Assembly (NCBI GenBank): GCA_016793885.1
Contig: JAEUHE010000092.1
Coordinates: 1-58,343 of the forward strand
Direction: 5' to 3'
Origin: Verrucomicrobiales bacterium
GTDB lineage: Bacteria > Verrucomicrobiota > Verrucomicrobiia > Limisphaerales > UBA11320
Length of the DNA stretch: 58,343 nt
Numbering within the stretch: position 1 is the first letter of the stretch; each line of letters opens with the position of its first letter. Shown one piece after another: positions 53,975 to 58,343 of this stretch. The notes under the pieces are model-generated. The model had not been told where the DNA came from, ran no database searches, and saw only the letters and a list, made by a program, of their open reading frames with translations. Made by a program: the position numbers and the translations under genes.

Positions 53975-54640
53975 ATGACTAGATCGCCGTTCATCCGCGT
54001 TTTCGTGGTAGACGATCACCCGCTCCTTCGAACGGGCCTCCACACCGTAGAGGAACTCTCGGCTGACATCCGCATTATTGGGGAAGCTGGGACGGCGAGC
54101 GACGCGATCGCAGCGATCGCGCAATGCCGGCCCGATGTGGTCCTGCTGGATATTCGGCTGGGCAAGGACAGCGGCACCACGCTGTGTCGACAGATCAAGA
54201 CGGTCTCTCCCACCACCCGCGTGATCATGCTGACCTCCTACCTCAATGAGCATCTCATCCTCTCCGCCCTCGAAGCGGGAGCCGATGGGTATTTACTCAA
54301 AGAAAACGACTCTAAGCGGCTGGTGAGCGCCATCCAGGAGGCACACCGGGGAGAGGCAGTGTTTGATCCGGAGGTGACGCGCAGACTCGCAGAAAGAGAT
54401 GCGAAAGCTAGGGATGGTCGGGGTTCTGCTCTCGATCAATTGTCAGCTCAGGAGCGCCGTCTGCTAGCTGAAGTAGCGCGAGGCAAAACGGACAAAGAGG
54501 CGGCCGCCGCGCTCGGGCTTTCGCCTAAAACGGTCCGAAACTACCTGGACCGCATTTTCAGTAAACTCGGCGTCCATACCCGCACCGAGGCGGCTACCAC
54601 GTTCATCAAATCTCAGGATGAGCTGCAGAACTGGGGTTGA
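53975..54640 (+). CDS. NarL/FixJ-family response regulator
   Basis: A 221-residue regulator. The receiver domain has VFVVDDHPLLRTGL, the phospho-acceptor D59 in VVLLDIRLGKDSG, the Thr/Ser in IMLTSYLNE and the Lys in YLLKEND. The LuxR-type helix-turn-helix (about 155-215) reads LSAQERRLLAEVARGKTDKE, then AAALGLSPKTVRNYLDRIFS. I chose the ATG at 53975; one at 53948 would add nine residues. It is the partner of the CHASE1 kinase upstream and the natural candidate to control the divergent secreted-protein genes. Confidence 0.92.
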   Translation: MTRSPFIRVFVVDDHPLLRTGLHTVEELSADIRIIGEAGTASDAIAAIAQCRPDVVLLDIRLGKDSGTTLCRQIKTVSPTTRVIMLTSYLNEHLILSALEAGADGYLLKENDSKRLVSAIQEAHRGEAVFDPEVTRRLAERDAKARDGRGSALDQLSAQERRLLAEVARGKTDKEAAAALGLSPKTVRNYLDRIFSKLGVHTRTEAATTFIKSQDELQNWG

Positions 54641-54644
54641 TGCC

Positions 54645-55676
54645 TCAAGGTGGAGAAACTGAGGCCGGGAGAGGGACCCCGAGCACGCGATAGAATCCGC
54701 CGACGGCATCAGGGCGAGGGTCGGACAGGCTTTGAAGTTCATCGCTACCATCCACCAGCGAGCCGATCGGTTGCCACCGGATTAAATCAGCGCTGCGCTC
54801 CAGCTGAAAGGCCCAGTGCGCGCGACCTGGAAAGCTGACCGTCCAAAGTCCATCTTTCACCTCGCCCTGGATAGCAAACAGAAACGGATCGGGGAGCTCG
54901 ATGACGATGTTGTCCACGCGCGCCTGCGCATAAATGGATCCCGGGTAGTTGGGGTCCTGTCCAACCCCGCTGTAGCTGCTCAACGCAAAGGCGTCGACAC
55001 GAAAATCTCCAAACTGAGGGCTCATCAGCAACTCCTTAATCGGCCCAACCGAAACCCCATCGCGCGTCATCAGGATCCGCACCGACTGCAAGGCCGCCGT
55101 GTAGATCAGATCGATGCGGTAGAGCGCTTGGGGTTGCAATTCGAGATCGATCGTAAAGGCCGACTCGAAGTGGCCATTGGTAGCCACCAAGGCCGAAGCA
55201 ATAGTAGCCCCGAAGCCGGTGTCGGGAAAATAATCCCACTCCACGAGATTGGGTGAATCCGTCCCATTCCCGCGAATAAAGCCTTCCGAAGAAGCTTCGG
55301 CCAGGTTCAAAAAACCGAACGCCATCTCAAAAGGCCCTGGCATCTCGGGATCACTCCCCGCCACGATGCTTAAGGGCGTCAAATCCAGGCTGACGCGAAA
55401 ATCGTCCTGCCGCGTCAAAGTCCCGCCCAGTGGCAGGGCAAAGTAACTGTTGGACCGCGATGAGTCCCACGTTGCGAGCAGCGATCCAGTCTCAGACTCC
55501 CATTCGAAAAGACTGAGATCGCCCACTCGAACCCACCCCCGGGTTATCGGATCGGTCTCGAACGACTCCAAGACGGTCCGGCCCTGCAAGCCCATCGAAC
55601 AGTAGCCGCACAGCAGGAGAATGAGCAACGGGCTCAGACTCCCGCCCCAGCTGATGGGTTGGCAACGTCGCTCCAC
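54645..55676 (-). CDS. Secreted lectin-like protein with FYRV-type C-terminal module
   Basis: A 343-residue protein with a signal peptide (about 1-33). The main part (about 35-255) is beta-rich and begins TVLESFETDPITRGWVRVGD, similar to LamG/concanavalin-like folds in secreted proteins. The C-terminal module (about 265-340) reads WTVSFPGRAHWAFQLERSAD, then LIRWQPIGSLVDG and ends GGFYRVLGVPL; it is the same type as in the gene at 43511. The GTG start at 55676 lies two bases after the stop of the oxidoreductase gene, so the genes are translated together. It converges on the response regulator gene with four bases between stops. Confidence 0.65.
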   Translation of the reverse strand: MERRCQPISWGGSLSPLLILLLCGYCSMGLQGRTVLESFETDPITRGWVRVGDLSLFEWESETGSLLATWDSSRSNSYFALPLGGTLTRQDDFRVSLDLTPLSIVAGSDPEMPGPFEMAFGFLNLAEASSEGFIRGNGTDSPNLVEWDYFPDTGFGATIASALVATNGHFESAFTIDLELQPQALYRIDLIYTAALQSVRILMTRDGVSVGPIKELLMSPQFGDFRVDAFALSSYSGVGQDPNYPGSIYAQARVDNIVIELPDPFLFAIQGEVKDGLWTVSFPGRAHWAFQLERSADLIRWQPIGSLVDGSDELQSLSDPRPDAVGGFYRVLGVPLPASVSPP

Positions 55677-55677
55677 T

Positions 55678-56982
55678 TTAGAGTTTCCAGCCTTTCCTAT
55701 ACTGGTGTTGGATGAACTCCTCCGCCTCGGGACATCCCTTCGCCTTCAGCCGTTTGGAATCCCATACCAGCTTCTTGCCCGTTCGGAACGCAACATTTCC
55801 CAGCAGCACCGCTTCGGTCAACGCCCCGCTGTAGTCGAAACTACAAGTGGTAGTGCCGCCGTTCTTGCACGCGTTGATCCACTCCTGATGGTGTCCCACC
55901 GAATTCGGAATCGACGGTTGCGGACGTTGGAAATCCTTAAAATCAGCCTGTGGCAGCAGGAGGTTCTTGTCATAATCCGCCAACAACATGCGCCCATTCT
56001 CGCCTACAAACAGGCAGCCATTGCCCCACTTGGGCAGCTTGCCTTCCGCAAACTGCGGGGGACGCTTGTCGCCGTGATACCAGGTGAGCGTTACCGGAGG
56101 CTGGGTGCCACGGGCGGGATACTGATACCGAACGATGAGATAATGCGGGGCGCTCTCCGGATGCGGCTTCGGCCCGTCGATCACCTCAACGGTTTCGGGC
56201 GTACGCAACTCCAACGACCAGTGCGCCAAATCAATGTGGTGGCAGCCCAAATCCGCCAGCGTGCCACCTCCAAACGACCACCAGTGACGCCAATGGAACG
56301 GGATATACTCCGGATTGTAAGGCGGCCGATAGGCGACCGGCCCCAGCCACTCCTCATAGTGAATATGCGCCGGCACCGGCGGGTTGACCTTCGGACGTTC
56401 CTTATTTCCGAATCCTCCCCCCACCCACACATGAACCTCCCGAACGGCCCCGATCGCACCGCTCTGCACGAGTTCCACCACCCGACGGTAGTTGGATCCG
56501 GCGTGAATCTGGGTCCCCATCTGGGTTACCACACCCTGACGACGGGCCAGGTCGCGCACCGCGCGACACTCGGAGATCGTGCGAGTCAGCGGCTTCTCGC
56601 AATAGACATGGCGTCCGCTGCGAATCGTCATCGCCGTCGCCACCGCGTGGGTGTGGTCAGGTGTGGCCACCAGCACGGCGTCCACTTCCTTGAGATCCAA
56701 CGCCCGGCGGAAATCGGTGAACGTCTTCGCGCTGGGAAATTTCTGGGAGGCGGCCGCGAGCAACTTGTCATCCACATCCACCAGCGCGACGATGTTCTCT
56801 TTGGCGATCTGATTCAGATTCCACCCCGCCTGATTCGCGGTGCCGATCATCGCGATGTTCAAACGTTCATTCGGCGAAGGACGGCGCACCGAGGCCGCGC
56901 CCGCGAGGCTGACGTAACTGAGCCCGGCCGCGGCAAGCGCGCTTTGACGGAGAAAATGTCGACGTGTGAGTGATGAGTTCAT
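55678..56982 (-). CDS. Gfo/Idh/MocA-family oxidoreductase with Tat signal
   Basis: A 434-residue NAD(P)-dependent sugar-type dehydrogenase. The N-terminus has a twin-arginine signal (RRHFLRQSALAAAGLSYVSLA), so the protein is exported folded, probably with bound cofactor. The Rossmann domain begins LNIAMIGTANQAGWN, has VDAVLVATPDHTH and the conserved CEKPLTRTI (Glu-Lys-Pro). The C-terminal part has GCHHIDLAHWSL. Exported members are very common in Verrucomicrobiota and Planctomycetota and act on sugars or cyclitols; the substrate is unknown. It precedes the lectin-like gene on the same strand. Confidence 0.92.
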   Translation of the reverse strand: MNSSLTRRHFLRQSALAAAGLSYVSLAGAASVRRPSPNERLNIAMIGTANQAGWNLNQIAKENIVALVDVDDKLLAAASQKFPSAKTFTDFRRALDLKEVDAVLVATPDHTHAVATAMTIRSGRHVYCEKPLTRTISECRAVRDLARRQGVVTQMGTQIHAGSNYRRVVELVQSGAIGAVREVHVWVGGGFGNKERPKVNPPVPAHIHYEEWLGPVAYRPPYNPEYIPFHWRHWWSFGGGTLADLGCHHIDLAHWSLELRTPETVEVIDGPKPHPESAPHYLIVRYQYPARGTQPPVTLTWYHGDKRPPQFAEGKLPKWGNGCLFVGENGRMLLADYDKNLLLPQADFKDFQRPQPSIPNSVGHHQEWINACKNGGTTTCSFDYSGALTEAVLLGNVAFRTGKKLVWDSKRLKAKGCPEAEEFIQHQYRKGWKL

Positions 56983-57000
56983 GAGTAGTAAGTGTGCCGA

Positions 57001-57762
57001 TTATCCCCTTTGGACGGCGGCTGGCAAGTGAGTTTGGACTTCCAGCTCACCTAAATGCTGGCGCAGCAAGCTTTGAAGAGCGGCTGGATCCAACAACGTG
57101 ATGGATCGCCCCTTGACCTGAATCAGGTTCTGATCCCGAAACTTGGCCAATGTTCGAGAAAAGGTTTCACTGACCGTCCCCAACTCAGCAGCGAGAACAC
57201 GCTTGGTGGTTTTCAGTTCGATGGTGAGCGGATGGGTTGAGAGGGGTCGCGGACATCGCTTGAGCAACCAGTTTGCCAACCGGGTCTCAACGTCCTTCAA
57301 GGTCAGATCCTCCAACTGCGACACCAGAACCCTGAGGTGCGCGCTCATCGCCCCCAGCATGCGCAACGCCAGTTCCGGTTGCCGACGCAACAGCCCAAGG
57401 AAGGCAGGCTTCTGAACCAACAGAACTTCGGAGTTTTCGACGGCCCGCGCATCCGCCGGGTATCCCTTATCCGTAGCAAGGGTGGCCTCCGCAAAGGACT
57501 CTCCGGCTCGAAACACATGAATCACTTGCTCCTTCCCGGCTGCGTTCACCCGGTGAACATTGACCGCCCCGGTCTGAACAATATAGAAGCCATGAGAAAT
57601 CTCCCCTTCATGGAACAGATAATCCCCCTTAACCAACTTCTTGAGCACCACCATGGAGGCAATGGTCTGCAAGTCCATCACGGGCAAGCCGGCAAAGAGC
57701 TGGCAGGATCGCAGGGCGTTGGTGATCGCGATCTCTCGTAAAGGGATCGGGGATTGAGCCAT
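57001..57762 (-). CDS. Crp/Fnr-family transcriptional regulator (DNR-like)
   Basis: A 253-residue regulator. The cNMP-type domain (about 20-135) has KGDYLFHEGEISHGFYIVQ and GESFAEATL; a long dimer helix follows. The helix-turn-helix (about 180-230) reads TKRVLAAELGTVSETFSRTL, with E-SR residues that in Fnr, Crp and Dnr contact TTGAT-type half sites. There are no N-terminal Cys for an iron-sulfur cluster, so it is not a classical Fnr; Dnr/Nnr-type haem or NO sensing is plausible. It follows a DUF2249 gene by eight bases, and a matching operator lies upstream (58090-58103), suggesting self-control. Confidence 0.88.
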   Translation of the reverse strand: MAQSPIPLREIAITNALRSCQLFAGLPVMDLQTIASMVVLKKLVKGDYLFHEGEISHGFYIVQTGAVNVHRVNAAGKEQVIHVFRAGESFAEATLATDKGYPADARAVENSEVLLVQKPAFLGLLRRQPELALRMLGAMSAHLRVLVSQLEDLTLKDVETRLANWLLKRCPRPLSTHPLTIELKTTKRVLAAELGTVSETFSRTLAKFRDQNLIQVKGRSITLLDPAALQSLLRQHLGELEVQTHLPAAVQRG

Positions 57763-57770
57763 AGATGCAG

Positions 57771-58016
57771 TTAAGCCACTTCAGCCCAGAAGTAAACGAT
57801 CCAATCAGTCCCCGTGCCGCGTTCGAGCCGGGACTGAAACCCCTGGGATTTCATCAGCTCAATGAGCGGACTGGGCAGGAAGGGGGCAACCACGATCAAA
57901 CCATGCCCCGCAGGTAACGCCGCCACTCGCTCCCGGATAAGCCCAAGGGGCTCCTCGCCGCGGGCAAGAAGAGGACGGACATCCAACCGCTTAAACTGAC
58001 TCAAAGGAGGCATCAT
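57771..58016 (-). CDS. DUF2249 domain protein
   Basis: An 81-residue protein with the DUF2249 (SirA/TusA-like fold) pattern: KRLDVRPLLARGEEPLGLIR at the start, GLIVVAPFLPSPLIELMKSQ and GTGTDWIVYFWA at the end. Members are often found with Crp/Fnr regulators and NO or nitrate respiration genes; their chemistry is not known. The Cys of TusA-like sulfur carriers is absent. It is co-directional with and eight bases upstream of the regulator gene. Confidence 0.85.
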   Translation of the reverse strand: MMPPLSQFKRLDVRPLLARGEEPLGLIRERVAALPAGHGLIVVAPFLPSPLIELMKSQGFQSRLERGTGTDWIVYFWAEVA

Positions 58017-58089
58017 AATGCTGCTTGCTTAATCCCGTTATCATCCAGCTCCACCCGAAGCCATAGGGCAACTGCCACTGCAAGGGTCC

Positions 58090-58103
58090 TTGATCTGAGT
58101 CAA
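58090..58103. promoter_or_regulatory. DNR/FNR-type operator upstream of the DUF2249-crp pair
   Basis: TTGATCTGAGTCAA matches the TTGAT-N4-GTCAA site of Dnr/Nnr regulators and, with one change, the Fnr site TTGAT-N4-ATCAA. Its centre is about 80 bases upstream of the DUF2249 start, so a centre at -41.5 would give an mRNA leader of about 39 bases. The expected -10 region has no strong match. A regulator of the right family is the second gene of the pair. Confidence 0.6.
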
Positions 58104-58214
58104 AGTCTCCCCGACTCCGTCGGGGGGGTAAGCTGTAGAGGGCTCTCATCTTTACCTCCAAAAATGCCCACTAGACAAGCTGGGCGATGCCAGCGTTTCA
58201 CGCTTTGCCGGCAG

Positions 58215-58307
58215 GGCCCGAACCCGCCGGGTTCAAAGAGATCTAGCCGGGGGTGCTCGCACCCCCGGAACTGTTAAAAGTACGGAGCATCGCGCAGCGA
58301 TGCCACC
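58215..58307. repeat. Dispersed 93-bp repeat with three hairpins, copy B
   Basis: Copy of the element at 35335-35427. Its stems are more perfect: GAACCC/GGGTTC, CCGGGGGTGC/GCACCCCCGG and GCATCGC/GCGATGC. The 327 bases from 58017 to the window end hold this repeat, the operator at 58090 and a CCCCGAC/GTCGGGG stem near 58109-58125, and no gene. Confidence 0.8.
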
Positions 58308-58343
58308 GGCTTCGGAGATTTGCATCACCCGACTCAAGGAACC

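Overview
The window looks like a chromosomal segment of a Verrucomicrobiota bacterium, probably from the Pedosphaera/Limisphaera side of the phylum. This is inferred from high GC, a PEP-CTERM protein, many Sec-secreted giant proteins, C-terminal modules ending in FYRV, an archaeal-type phosphoglycerate mutase, and many small hairpin-rich intergenic repeats. Gram-negative character is supported by kdsB (Kdo activation) and a heptose-bisphosphate phosphatase-like gene. Few genes have a strong Shine-Dalgarno sequence, so many starts were chosen from family alignment memory and signal peptides.

Layout. 1-9.7 kb: moaA, a membrane-anchored coiled-coil protein, a LON-domain protein, a HAD phosphatase, hflX, a MacB/FtsX-type ABC transporter (ATPase plus 1187-residue permease) and a small PEP-CTERM protein. 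9.8-14.1 kb: apgM, a 22-residue Lys/Ala peptide gene with its own terminator, a 3'-5' exonuclease, a nucleosidase-like protein, a Xer recombinase and a group III truncated haemoglobin. 14.1-25.1 kb: two identical REPIN-like elements, a secreted C45-type acyltransferase/hydrolase, a CHASE2-Ser/Thr kinase, two ABC-2 permeases, a secreted repeat protein, a P1B-4 metal ATPase and a MOSC protein. 25.1-35.3 kb is the housekeeping core: pheS, rplT, rpmI facing rplU, rpmA, obgE, a gmhB-like gene, kdsB, pyrG, a tRNA-Val, and the operon ruvX-truA-trmL.

35.5-54.6 kb is the most distinctive part. Five genes on the minus strand, closely spaced, encode predicted secreted proteins: a 2458-residue SpvB/TcdB-RHS protein with a separate Cys-rich C-terminal tip, a calcium-binding-type repeat protein, a 1222-residue PKD/P-domain protein, a 1003-residue protein whose C-terminus resembles the TcB-binding end of Tc toxin A subunits, and a phage tail-collar protein. 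A two-component system (CHASE1 sensor kinase plus NarL-type regulator) is divergent from them and is the likely controller. I interpret this as a Tc/RHS-like secreted complex, not a proven toxin: no immunity gene is visible.

54.6-58.3 kb: a secreted FYRV-module protein, a Tat-exported Gfo/Idh/MocA oxidoreductase, and a DUF2249-Crp/Fnr pair preceded by a DNR/FNR-type operator.

A second theme is small palindromic elements. Three of them (ends CTAGCAG/CTGCTAG, about 90-100 bp) begin exactly at the TAG stop codon of a gene (moaA, the MOSC gene, pheS), apparently without damaging the protein.
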